Of a stretch of 64,000 bases of DNA, positions 41,790 through 50,108 are shown in pieces. Both the position numbers and the translations under genes were made by a program. Location of the stretch: NCBI RefSeq assembly GCF_048020265.1, contig NZ_CP171843.1, positions 124,001 to 188,000 on the forward strand, in the 5' to 3' direction. The notes below the pieces were generated by a model. The model saw nothing but the letters and a program-made list of their open reading frames with translations. It was not told the DNA's origin and did not search any database. The stretch is from Limnohabitans_A sp048020265. Its GTDB lineage: Bacteria; Pseudomonadota; Gammaproteobacteria; Burkholderiales; Burkholderiaceae_C. Each line of letters opens with the position of its first letter. The stretch's first letter is position 1.

Positions 41790-43331
41790 TCAAAGGGTTT
41801 TGCGCAGGTTCGCAGGCGCGATCTTCAGGGCTTCGCGGTACTTGGCCACCGTGCGCCGGGCGCAGTCGATGCCTTGCTCTTTCAGCATCTCGGAAATCTG
41901 GTTGTCCGACAGCGGTTTGGCCGGTTTTTCGGCGGCCACAAACTGCTTGATGAGCGCCCGCACCGCGGTGCTGGACGCGGCGCTGCCGCTGTCGGTGCCC
42001 AGGCCCGAGCCGAAGAAATACTTCAGCTCAAAGGTGCCTTGCGGCGTGGCCATGTATTTGGCCGTGGTCACGCGGCTGATGGTGGACTCGTGCATGCCCA
42101 GCTCGTCAGCAATCTCGCGCAGCACCAGTGGGCGCATGGCCAGCTCGCCGTGCGTCAAGAAGTTTTTCTGACGCTCTACGATGGCGGTGGACACGCGCAA
42201 GATGGTGTCAAAGCGCTGCTGGATGTTCTTGATGAACCAGCGCGCTTCTTGCAGGCGCTGCTGCAGGCCCGCATGGTTGTCCCCCTTGCCGCCGCGCAAG
42301 GCGTTGGCATAGATGTCGTGCACGCGCAGCTTGGGCATCACGTCGGGGTTGAGCTGGATGCGGAATTTGGGCGTCGCCGTCTTGCTGGTGTTCACCACCA
42401 GCACGTCGGGGATGATGATGTTTTGCTCGGCCTGCACAAAGGGGCGGCCGGGTTTGGGCTCGAGCCGGGCGATGAAGGCGATGGCGGCTTTGACCACGGC
42501 TTCGCTCAGGCCACAGGCCACCGCCAGCCGTTTGAAGTCGCGCTTGGCCAGCATTTCCAGAGGGTGGGCGCAGATGGCCAGCGCCGCTTGGGCCACTTCA
42601 TCATCCGGGTCGTCCTGCAGCCAGGCCTTGACCTGGATGCGCAGGCACTCGGCCAAGTCGCGTGCGCCCACGCCCACGGGTTCGAGCGACTGCAGCAAGC
42701 CCAGCGCCACGGTGAAGCGGTGCACCAGTTCGTCGATTTGCTCGAAGTCGTCTGTGCCTGCCAAGCTGGCAGCCAGTTCGGGCAGGGTGTCGATCAGGTA
42801 GCCGTCGTCGTTGAGCGATTCGATCAGAAAGCGCAGCGCGGCACGGTCTACTTCGGACAGGCGCAGCGACAAGGCCTGGCGGTGCAAAAAGTCGGTCAGG
42901 GACCCGCTGCTGCGGGCCAGGTCGATGGCGTCGGCGGTTTCTTCGCCGTTGTTTTGGCGCGGCGCGGCGTCGCCACCCCATTCGCTGTCGTCGGGACGCA
43001 TGTCCACGCTGCCGTCGCCATCCCAGCTTTCGGCCACATCGGTCACCGCTTCGTCGCGGGTTTCGCTGGCGCTGTCGTCGCTGCTGCTCGATGTGCTGGC
43101 GCTTTCGCTCACCCGGTCGCCCAGGCTGACATGGGTGTCGGCCTGCTCCAGGCCAAAGGCTTCGGCAGGCGCTTCTTCTTCGGCGCGTTCCAAAAACGGG
43201 TTCTCGTCCAGCATCTGGTCGACTTCTTGCGACAGCTCCAAGGTGGACAGCTGCAGCAGGCGAATCGATTGTTGCAACTGGGGCGTGAGCGCCAGGTGCT
43301 GGGACATGCGCAGTGACAGGCCGGGCTTCAT
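41790..43331 (-). CDS. rpoN: RNA polymerase sigma-54 factor
   Basis: 513 residues. Region I is SLRMSQHLALTPQLQQSIRL with the Gln-rich activator-contact helix. Then comes an acidic, Ser-rich region II (about 50-150), then the core-binding domain. The DNA-binding helix-turn-helix is LREIADELGMHESTISRV, and the RpoN box ARRTVAKYREAL lies near residue 491. Sigma-54 directs transcription at -24/-12 promoters with enhancer-binding activators, for example in nitrogen control. It follows lptB by 37 bases, the classic arrangement. Confidence 0.96.
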   Translation of the reverse strand: MKPGLSLRMSQHLALTPQLQQSIRLLQLSTLELSQEVDQMLDENPFLERAEEEAPAEAFGLEQADTHVSLGDRVSESASTSSSSDDSASETRDEAVTDVAESWDGDGSVDMRPDDSEWGGDAAPRQNNGEETADAIDLARSSGSLTDFLHRQALSLRLSEVDRAALRFLIESLNDDGYLIDTLPELAASLAGTDDFEQIDELVHRFTVALGLLQSLEPVGVGARDLAECLRIQVKAWLQDDPDDEVAQAALAICAHPLEMLAKRDFKRLAVACGLSEAVVKAAIAFIARLEPKPGRPFVQAEQNIIIPDVLVVNTSKTATPKFRIQLNPDVMPKLRVHDIYANALRGGKGDNHAGLQQRLQEARWFIKNIQQRFDTILRVSTAIVERQKNFLTHGELAMRPLVLREIADELGMHESTISRVTTAKYMATPQGTFELKYFFGSGLGTDSGSAASSTAVRALIKQFVAAEKPAKPLSDNQISEMLKEQGIDCARRTVAKYREALKIAPANLRKTL

Positions 43332-43368
43332 GGCTGCACTTTCAAAACGAGAACAGGGTTCGCTTGCA

Positions 43369-44127
43369 TCACATCCTGAAGTGTTCGCCCAGATACACCC
43401 GGCGTACATCGGCGTTGGCCACGATCTCGTCGGGCGTGCCTTCGGCCAGCACACGGCCTTCGCTGATGATGTAAGCGTGGTCGCATATGCCCAGCGTCTC
43501 GCGCACATTGTGGTCGGTGATCAGCACACCAATGCCGCGCTGCTTGAGGAAGGCGATGATGCGTTGGATTTCGATGACGGCGATCGGGTCAATGCCGGCA
43601 AAAGGCTCGTCCAGCAGGATGAAGCGCGGGTCGGTGGCCAAGGCGCGGGCAATCTCCACGCGGCGGCGCTCGCCACCCGACAGCGCCACCGCTGGCGAGT
43701 CGCGCAGGTGGTCCACCCGCAAATCGTTCAGCAATTCGGTCAGGCGTTTTTCGATGTCGGCGGACGACAAGCCCCGACCTTGTGCATCGGTTTGCAGCTC
43801 CAAAATGGCGCGCACATTCTCGGCCACCGTCAACTTGCGGAAGATGGACGCCTCTTGCGGCAAATACGACAAGCCCATGCGCGAGCGCTTGTGGATGGGC
43901 ATGCGGGTGACGTCTTCGCCGTCGATCAGGATCTGACCACCATCGGCTCGCACCAGGCCCACGATCATGTAAAACGAGGTGGTTTTGCCCGCACCATTGG
44001 GGCCGAGCAAGCCGACCACCTCGCCTTTGTCGACTTGCACCGACACGTCATGCACCACTTGGCGACTGCCATAGGCTTTTTGCAGGTGGCGCGCTTCCAG
44101 TCGGCTGGTGACCACAGCTTCGCTCAT
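43369..44127 (-). CDS. lptB: LPS export ABC transporter ATPase LptB
   Basis: 252 residues, a single ABC cassette: Walker A GPNGAGKTT (42-50), signature LSGGE (149-153), Walker B FILLDEP (169-175) and switch His in LITDHNVRET. GLSYLPQEASIFRKLTVAEN is characteristic of LptB. With LptFG it extracts LPS from the inner membrane and pushes it along LptC-LptA. The ATG overlaps the lptA stop (ATGA). Confidence 0.96.
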   Translation of the reverse strand: MSEAVVTSRLEARHLQKAYGSRQVVHDVSVQVDKGEVVGLLGPNGAGKTTSFYMIVGLVRADGGQILIDGEDVTRMPIHKRSRMGLSYLPQEASIFRKLTVAENVRAILELQTDAQGRGLSSADIEKRLTELLNDLRVDHLRDSPAVALSGGERRRVEIARALATDPRFILLDEPFAGIDPIAVIEIQRIIAFLKQRGIGVLITDHNVRETLGICDHAYIISEGRVLAEGTPDEIVANADVRRVYLGEHFRM

Positions 44128-44762
44128 GGCTTGGTGCCCTCGGCCTGGCCAGGGCTGACCCGCAGGGCCGGGATTGCTGATGGCTGGGCTGGCGGCGTGG
44201 TGGCCGGGTTGTTTTTTCGGGGGGTCAGCACAGCGCGTACGCGTTGATCGCGGTTGTTTGTTGATTGCGTGCCCTTGGGCATACCGTCCACCGTCATCAC
44301 TTCGGTGGTGTTGTTGAACACGATTTTCTGGCCAGTGAGTTGATCGGCCAGCACTGTCCCCCGCAAAATCCGAACTTCAGCCCGTTGCACCAAAGTGACC
44401 ACGTCGGCTTGGCTGTCGTAAATCGCCATTTCGCCTTCACCTTCGGTGAATTCGTCCAGACCTTCGCGCTTTTGGCGGAAGAACACCCGCTCATTCGGCG
44501 CGGCCCAGATGTGGGCGATTTGCTGGCCGTCCTTGTCTTGTTGCACCTCCAAGCGTGCGCCGCGCAACACCATCGTGCCCTTGAAAGCGACCACTTGGCC
44601 TGAAAACTGGGTGATGCGTTTGTTCTCATCGTGGCGCATGGTGTCCGCCTCGATCAGCATGGGCTTGTCCCGATCGGCCTTTTCGGCCCAGGCGGGCAGG
44701 ACAAGCAAGCTCAGCCCTGAGGCGAGCAGGCCGATGGTGCGGAGGGTTTTCATTGGGGGCAT
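44124..44762 (-). CDS. lptA: LPS transport periplasmic protein LptA
   Basis: 212 residues from the ATG at 44762 (a second ATG at 44753 gives a neater signal peptide ending PAWAE). The OstA-like beta-jellyroll shows as KPMLIEADTMRHDENKRITQ, FSGQVVAFKGTMVLRGARLE and later TGQKIVFNNTTEVMTVDG. A Pro/Arg-rich tail follows. LptA bridges the periplasm in LPS export. lptC and the kds genes that often precede it are absent here; an intrinsic terminator and dsbA lie upstream instead. Confidence 0.93.
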   Translation of the reverse strand: MPPMKTLRTIGLLASGLSLLVLPAWAEKADRDKPMLIEADTMRHDENKRITQFSGQVVAFKGTMVLRGARLEVQQDKDGQQIAHIWAAPNERVFFRQKREGLDEFTEGEGEMAIYDSQADVVTLVQRAEVRILRGTVLADQLTGQKIVFNNTTEVMTVDGMPKGTQSTNNRDQRVRAVLTPRKNNPATTPPAQPSAIPALRVSPGQAEGTKP

Positions 44763-44836
44763 GAATCTTGCTGGTGGCGAATTTCGATTGTAGGCGCAAG
44801 CCATGTCGTATCGCGCCCCAGATATGCCCGTGGCGT

Positions 44837-44871
44837 AAAAAAACCCGCACAGCCTGGGCCTGGCGGGTTTT
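44837..44871 (-). terminator. Terminator of the argS-SPOR-dsbA unit
   Basis: On the minus strand, arms AAAACCCGC and GCGGGTTTT (44840-44848 and 44863-44871) pair over nine bases, followed by a run of seven T. It lies between the dsbA stop and lptA, so the lptA array needs its own promoter in the short space left. Confidence 0.85.
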
Positions 44872-44908
44872 GCGCCGGACAAGCCCCTGCGGGGCAGCCC
44901 GATCACAT

Positions 44909-45577
44909 TCACTTTTTCGCGGTCGGGGCGATGGCAGGGCTTGTGCGTGACTGGGCAATCAGCGACTCCGCCACCTTCAAGGCGCGGTCCATGCTGCCTG
45001 CCATGGTGCCATCGATGTAATAACGGCCCGCCACGCCCAAAGAGGGCACGCCTTCGACCTTGAATTCGTTTTGCAGCTGCACCGCCCGCTTGAGTTTGGT
45101 GGCCACGCCAAAGGATTTGTAGATGTCGTTGAACTTGGCTTTGTCCACGCCTTGCTTCTCAGCCCAGGCCAACACGCTGGCGTCGGTGTTCAGCATCAGC
45201 TTTTCCACATGGATCGCGGCAAACACCTTGGGGTGCAGCGTTTCCATCAGGTTCATGGCCTCGATCGTGAAAAACAGGCGCTGCTGGGGGGCAAAGTCGT
45301 CGCGGAAGGACACGGGGATGCGGCGCACCACCACGTCTTTCGGAGCGTTTTTTACCCATTGGGCGAAGCTGGGTTCAAAGGCGTTGCAGTGTGGGCAGCT
45401 GTACCAGAAGAACTCGATGACCTCGATCTTGCCCGCACCGGCTTCGGTGGCCACAGGGCGCTCCAGTGTCATGTAGTCTTTGCCGGACTTGAACAGGGCG
45501 GCCTGCGCCCAGGCCACGGGGGCGCTCAGCCAGGTGCTGGCGCTCAACAAGGCGGAAGAGAAGAGACGGCGTTTCAT
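44909..45577 (-). CDS. dsbA: Thiol:disulfide interchange protein DsbA
   Basis: 222 residues. A signal peptide ends PVAWAQ near residue 25. The thioredoxin fold has the active site FFWYSCPHCNAF (CPHC at 61-64) and the cis-Pro loop GVPSLGVAGRYY, with the helical insert between. DsbA oxidises cysteine pairs in periplasmic proteins and is itself reoxidised by DsbB. It is 29 bases after the SPOR gene. Together with dsbD at 11864, both oxidising and reducing thiol pathways are encoded in the window. Confidence 0.95.
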   Translation of the reverse strand: MKRRLFSSALLSASTWLSAPVAWAQAALFKSGKDYMTLERPVATEAGAGKIEVIEFFWYSCPHCNAFEPSFAQWVKNAPKDVVVRRIPVSFRDDFAPQQRLFFTIEAMNLMETLHPKVFAAIHVEKLMLNTDASVLAWAEKQGVDKAKFNDIYKSFGVATKLKRAVQLQNEFKVEGVPSLGVAGRYYIDGTMAGSMDRALKVAESLIAQSRTSPAIAPTAKK

Positions 45578-45606
45578 GGACAGGCTCCAAAAGGTAGGGG
45601 GCGGGT

Positions 45607-46257
45607 TCAGCGCTGAACCCGGACCAGGGTGTTTTCAATGCCGCTGCCTTCCAGGCGGGCGCGGATGCGTTCGGCGGCGGCTTTGTCTGCAAAGGGCCCC
45701 AAGCGTACGCGATACACCGTGCGTCCGGCTTGATCCCGCTCAGAAACCTTGGCGTCCAGACCCATTAAGGCCAGCTTGGCTTTTTGGGCGTCGGCATCGC
45801 TGCTGGTTCTATAGGCCCCCACCTGAATCACGTAGTCAAAGGGGTCGGCCGCATTCGCCGGCGCAGCGGGGGTGCTCAAGCCTGATTTGGACTTGGCCAA
45901 ATCGCCCAGCGGATCGGCGGTGACGGCTGGGCGTGGTTCGGCTTTGGGTGCTTCTGCGGCGCTTTTGCCCGCTGTGCCCGAAGCGGATTTGTCGGTGGCC
46001 ACGTCAGCCGGGGGCGCACTGGGCGCGGCCGGGGCTTCGGCGGGTGGTTTGGGTTGGAACACGCTGTTGGGGTTCCAGTCCTTGTTCTTCTCCGTTTCCT
46101 GCACGTTTTGGTCGTTGGTGCGAGGCTGGTTTTTGTTGGAAAACGGCGTGGGCACCTTGGTCACATAAATGGCCACGGCCAGGGCCACACCCAGACCCAG
46201 CACCAGACCGATGATGAAGCCCAGAAAAGTACCGCCGCGTTGGCTGTGGCGTTGCAT
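45607..46257 (-). CDS. SPOR-domain membrane protein, FtsN-like
   Basis: 216 residues. A basic start QRHSQRGG is followed by one membrane helix (about 10-33, FLGFIIGLVLGLGVALAVAI), a long Pro/Ala/Lys-rich periplasmic linker, and a C-terminal SPOR domain (about 140-216) with FDYVIQVGAYRTSSDADAQK and VYRVRLGPFADKAAAERIRA. SPOR domains bind denuded peptidoglycan at the division septum. The layout fits FtsN, but sequence alone does not prove division function. AAGGAA is seven bases before the ATG, and argS ends 11 bases upstream. Confidence 0.88.
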   Translation of the reverse strand: MQRHSQRGGTFLGFIIGLVLGLGVALAVAIYVTKVPTPFSNKNQPRTNDQNVQETEKNKDWNPNSVFQPKPPAEAPAAPSAPPADVATDKSASGTAGKSAAEAPKAEPRPAVTADPLGDLAKSKSGLSTPAAPANAADPFDYVIQVGAYRTSSDADAQKAKLALMGLDAKVSERDQAGRTVYRVRLGPFADKAAAERIRARLEGSGIENTLVRVQR

Positions 46258-46268
46258 GACCCATTCCT

Positions 46269-47942
46269 TCACATTTTTTGCGGGGCTGACACGCCCAGCA
46301 CTTTCAAGCCATTGCGCAGCACCTGCGCGGTGGCCGCGACCAGCGCCAGACGCGCTTGTTTGACCGCGTCGTCGTCCACCAGAATGCGCTCTGCGTCGTA
46401 GTAGCTGTGGTAAAGCGAAGCCAGGTCGCGCAAATAGAAGGTCACGTCGTGCGGCGCGAAGTCGTTGGCCGCAGACGTCAGCATCTCGGGGTACTTGGCC
46501 AGGGCCAGCATCAGCGCGTGGGCCTGCGGGCTTTGCAGTGGCGACAGGTCGGCTTTGGCCAAGCTGGCCGCATCGCCACCCCAAGCCGCCAGCACCGAGC
46601 AGATGCGCGCATGCGCGTACTGCACGTAATACACCGGGTTGTCGTTGTTCTGGGCCAGCGCCAAGTCGATGTCGAAGATGTATTCGGTGTCGGGCTTGCG
46701 CGAGAGCAGGAAAAAGCGCACCGCGTCCTTGCTGGTCCACTCGATCAAATCGCGCAGCGTGACGTAGCTGCCTGCACGCTTGGAGATCTTGACCTCTTCG
46801 CCCCCGCGCATCACGCGCACCATGGTGTGTAGTACGTAGTCGGGGTAGCCCTCAGGGATGCCCACGCCCGCCGCCTGCAGGCCCGCACGCACACGGGCAA
46901 TGGTGCCGTGGTGGTCGGTGCCCTGGATGTTCACCACGCGGGTGAAGCCGCGCTCCCACTTGGTGATGTGGTAGGCCACATCGGGCACAAAGTAGGTGTA
47001 GCTGCCGTCGCCCTTGCGCATGACGCGGTCTTTGTCGTCACCGTAGTCGGTGGACTTGAGCCACAAGGCGCCGTCGTGTTCGTAGGTTTTGCCGGCATCG
47101 CGCAGCTTTTGCACGGCCGCATCCACCTTGCCGCTGGTGTAGAGGCTCGACTCCAGGTAATAGTTGTCGAACTGCACGTCAAAGGCCTTGAGGTCCAGGT
47201 CTTGCTCGCGCCGCAGGTAGGCCACCGCAAACAGGCGCATGCCGTCGAGGTCATTCACATCGCCGCTGCCGGTGAATTCGCGGTCATCCGACTTGACGGT
47301 CTTTTGGGCCATGAAGTCGCCCGCGATGTCCTGGATGTAATCGCCGTTGTAGGCGGCCTCGGGCCACTCGGCGTCCCCCGGTTTGAAGCCCTTGGCCCGC
47401 AGCTGGGTGGAGTTGGCCAGCGTGCTGATCTGCACGCCCGCGTCGTTGTAATAGAACTCGCGGTAGACCTGCTGGCCTTGTGTGGCCAGCAAATTGCAAA
47501 TCGCGTCGCCCAAGGCCGCTTGGCGGCCGTGGCCCACATGCAAGGGGCCTGTGGGGTTGGCCGACACAAACTCGACCAGCACTTTGTTGGGTTGGGCAGG
47601 CTGATCGCCAAAGCATTCGGCCGCTTGCAGCACTTCGTGCACCACAGCCTGTTTGGCCGCGTCTTTCAGACGGATGTTGATGAAGCCGGGCCCGGCGATC
47701 TCGATGGCGTCGACCCAGCGCTCGAAAGCGGGGGTGGCCAGCAAGGCGCTGCGCAAGGTTTCGGACAGTTGCCGGGGGTTTTGCTTGAGGGCTTTGGCCA
47801 GCTGCATCGCAGCGGTGCAGGCCAGGTCGCCATGGGCCGCCACTTTGGGCGATTCGAAGGCCGCACGCGCACCCGCGCCGGTTTGGAGTTTTTCAAGCTC
47901 GGCGGCCAGGGCCGTGAGCAAATGTTGTTTGGCAGAAAGCAT
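46269..47942 (-). CDS. argS: Arginyl-tRNA synthetase
   Basis: 557 residues. Class I signatures: EFVSANPTGPLHVGHGRQAA (HIGH-type HVGH at 135-138) and the KMSK-like KISKRAGSYVTLRDL. The N-terminal Add-1 tRNA-binding domain (1-115) and the C-terminal anticodon-binding domain ending LRNGLKVLGVSAPQKM complete the enzyme. It charges tRNA-Arg. It leads an apparent operon with the SPOR protein and dsbA, an order common in Burkholderiales. Confidence 0.97.
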   Translation of the reverse strand: MLSAKQHLLTALAAELEKLQTGAGARAAFESPKVAAHGDLACTAAMQLAKALKQNPRQLSETLRSALLATPAFERWVDAIEIAGPGFINIRLKDAAKQAVVHEVLQAAECFGDQPAQPNKVLVEFVSANPTGPLHVGHGRQAALGDAICNLLATQGQQVYREFYYNDAGVQISTLANSTQLRAKGFKPGDAEWPEAAYNGDYIQDIAGDFMAQKTVKSDDREFTGSGDVNDLDGMRLFAVAYLRREQDLDLKAFDVQFDNYYLESSLYTSGKVDAAVQKLRDAGKTYEHDGALWLKSTDYGDDKDRVMRKGDGSYTYFVPDVAYHITKWERGFTRVVNIQGTDHHGTIARVRAGLQAAGVGIPEGYPDYVLHTMVRVMRGGEEVKISKRAGSYVTLRDLIEWTSKDAVRFFLLSRKPDTEYIFDIDLALAQNNDNPVYYVQYAHARICSVLAAWGGDAASLAKADLSPLQSPQAHALMLALAKYPEMLTSAANDFAPHDVTFYLRDLASLYHSYYDAERILVDDDAVKQARLALVAATAQVLRNGLKVLGVSAPQKM

Positions 47943-48009
47943 AGGGCGCGATTTTACGGCTTGGGCCCCAAGGCGCTGTGCGTCGGTCCGGTCGCCGTGG
48001 CTTTCGGGC

Positions 48010-48936
48010 TCAGTGATGGGACGTTTGCCAGTAACCAGGCTGGGTGTAGTGGTGTTTGAGGTGGTCGATCCACAAGCGCACGCGCAGCGGCAGGTGCTTG
48101 CGCTGAGGGAAAACCACAAAAATTCCGTTGGGTGGCGCCGCAAACTCTTCCAGCACCGCCACCAATTGGCCCGAGCGGATTTCGCTCTCGACTTCCCAGG
48201 TGCTGCGCCAGGCGATGCCGTAACCGGCCAGGCACCAGTCGTGCAGCACTTGGCCGTCCGAGCAGTCGAGCGGCCCGCCCGGGCGCAGGTGCACCACGTC
48301 CTGACCACCGTCTGCCGGGTTGCGAAAAGCCCAGCCCCGGGTTTGCGAGGCGTCGCTCGACAAGGTCAGGCAGTCGTGCTGCAGCAAGTCAGACGGTTGT
48401 TGTGGCGTGCCGCGCCGCGCCAGATAAGCCGGGGTGGCCACGCACAGGCGGCGGTTGTCGGCCATGCGTACGCTCACCAGCGAGCTGTCGGGCAGGTCGC
48501 CCACGCGCACGGCGCAGTCAAAGCCCTCGGCCGCCAGGTCCACCACCCGGTCGCTCAGGTTGAGCGAAATCGTCACATCGGGGTGCAGTTCGCGAAAGCG
48601 CGGCACCAGCGGGGCCACATGGCGGCGGCCAAACCCGGCCGGTGCGGTGATGCGCAAATGCCCACTGGCCTTGACGCCGCCCGCCGACACACTGGCTTCG
48701 GCATTGGCCACATCCGAGAGCAGGCGCTGGCAATCTTCCAGGAAAGCGCTGCCTTCGTGGGTCAGGGTGATGCGCCGGGTGGTGCGCACCAGCAGCTTCA
48801 CGCCCAGGCTTTCCTCCAGCGCATCGAGCCTGCGGCCAATGATGGCCGGGGCCACGCCCTCGGCCCGGGCCGCAGCGGTCAGGCTGCCCTTGGTGGCAAC
48901 CGAGACAAAGGTTTCGAAGGCTTTGAGCTTGTCCAT
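48010..48936 (-). CDS. LysR-family transcriptional regulator
   Basis: 308 residues. The N-terminal winged helix (about 1-60) is FVSVATKGSLTAAARAEGVA, with recognition-helix residues PAIIGRRLDALEESLGVKLL. The effector domain follows with SGHLRITAPAGFGRRHVAPL, typical of the CrgA/DsdC-like group. It starts 74 bases after the HMG-CoA lyase gene on the same strand and may control it or neighbours, but LysR genes usually regulate a divergent partner and none is present. Target and effector are unknown. Confidence 0.92.
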   Translation of the reverse strand: MDKLKAFETFVSVATKGSLTAAARAEGVAPAIIGRRLDALEESLGVKLLVRTTRRITLTHEGSAFLEDCQRLLSDVANAEASVSAGGVKASGHLRITAPAGFGRRHVAPLVPRFRELHPDVTISLNLSDRVVDLAAEGFDCAVRVGDLPDSSLVSVRMADNRRLCVATPAYLARRGTPQQPSDLLQHDCLTLSSDASQTRGWAFRNPADGGQDVVHLRPGGPLDCSDGQVLHDWCLAGYGIAWRSTWEVESEIRSGQLVAVLEEFAAPPNGIFVVFPQRKHLPLRVRLWIDHLKHHYTQPGYWQTSHH

Positions 48937-49010
48937 GCGACCCGATTATGCGGGTTCAAGGTTGCAATGCCGCCGCCGCGATGGGTGATTGATGTGCGAG
49001 GATGCTTGTA

Positions 49011-49934
49011 TCAAGCCCAGCCCTTGGGCAAGCCCGCCTCGGGCGTCATGCCATACAGCGGCTCGCCTGGCAGCCCGGCTCTCAAAGGCTCGCGTGCGGC
49101 CATGAGCCGGTTTAGGTCGATACCGGTCGACACACCCATGGCCTCGAACATGAACACCAGGTCTTCGGTCACCACATTGCCTGAAGCACCCGGCGCATAA
49201 GGGCAGCCACCCAGGCCGCCCAGAGAACTGTCGAAGGTGCGCACGCCCGCCTCGTAAGCGGCCAGGCAATTGGCCAAGCCCAAGCCCCGGGTGTTGTGCA
49301 TGTGGGCCGCGCCTGTGAGCGGGCCGATCTCCTGAAACATGCGCTTGAACAGCCGACTCACCTGGGCCGGGTTACCCATGCCGGTGGTGTCCGACAGGCC
49401 GATCTCGTTCACCCCCGCTTGCGCCAGTTGCGCCGCCAAACGCAGCACATCGTCCTCGGGCACCGCGCCTTGCAGCGTGCAGCCAAAGGCGGTGGACATG
49501 CCCACTTCTACCGGCACGCCGGGCGCGATCTCGTCGCGCAGCCGCAAGACGGCCCGCACCTCGTCGACCATGGCTTCGGGCGTCTTGCGCACATTGGCCA
49601 GGGAGTGCGCGGGGCTGGCCGACACAGGCAGGGTGAGCTTTTGCGCGCCGGCCTGCAGCGCAGCTTGGGCGCCGCGCAGATTGGGCACCAGCGCCATCAC
49701 ACGCACACCCGTGTGGCGCAGGGCATGCCGCACCACCTGTGCGGCATCGGCCATTTGGGGCAAGAGCTGGGCAGGCACAAACGAGGCCACTTCGATTTCG
49801 CGCAGGCCGGCTGCGGCCAGCGCGTCGATCCAGCGCAGCTTGTCTGCGGTGGGCATGGTGGCCTTGACCGATTGCAGGCCATCGCGCGGGCCCACTTCAC
49901 TGATCAGGACGGCTGGAGGGTCAATGCGGGTCAT
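49011..49934 (-). CDS. mvaB: Hydroxymethylglutaryl-CoA lyase
   Basis: 307 residues from the ATG at 49934 (a TTG at 49949 is possible). The HMGL-like TIM barrel shows ISEVGPRDGLQ with the catalytic Arg-Asp, metal-site text HMHNTRGLGLAN and the Cys loop GGLGGCPYAPGASGNV. The enzyme splits HMG-CoA into acetyl-CoA and acetoacetate, the last step of leucine breakdown, though homologues act on related acyl-CoAs. It is divergent from malate synthase, which could use the acetyl-CoA through glyoxylate. Confidence 0.9.
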   Translation of the reverse strand: MTRIDPPAVLISEVGPRDGLQSVKATMPTADKLRWIDALAAAGLREIEVASFVPAQLLPQMADAAQVVRHALRHTGVRVMALVPNLRGAQAALQAGAQKLTLPVSASPAHSLANVRKTPEAMVDEVRAVLRLRDEIAPGVPVEVGMSTAFGCTLQGAVPEDDVLRLAAQLAQAGVNEIGLSDTTGMGNPAQVSRLFKRMFQEIGPLTGAAHMHNTRGLGLANCLAAYEAGVRTFDSSLGGLGGCPYAPGASGNVVTEDLVFMFEAMGVSTGIDLNRLMAAREPLRAGLPGEPLYGMTPEAGLPKGWA

Positions 49935-50108
49935 GACAGGATTAGACAACAGCTGATTTGTGCGGAAAAGTCATGGGTTTATGGCATTTGAACGGGTTTA
50001 TCTGCATACAAACTTAGAATAAAGTCCTTTCACGTCAGATCGAGGCTCTGTGGTGACCACGCCATGAGCGACATTCCTTCCGTTTTTCAACATCCTTTCG
50101 AGGCTTCC

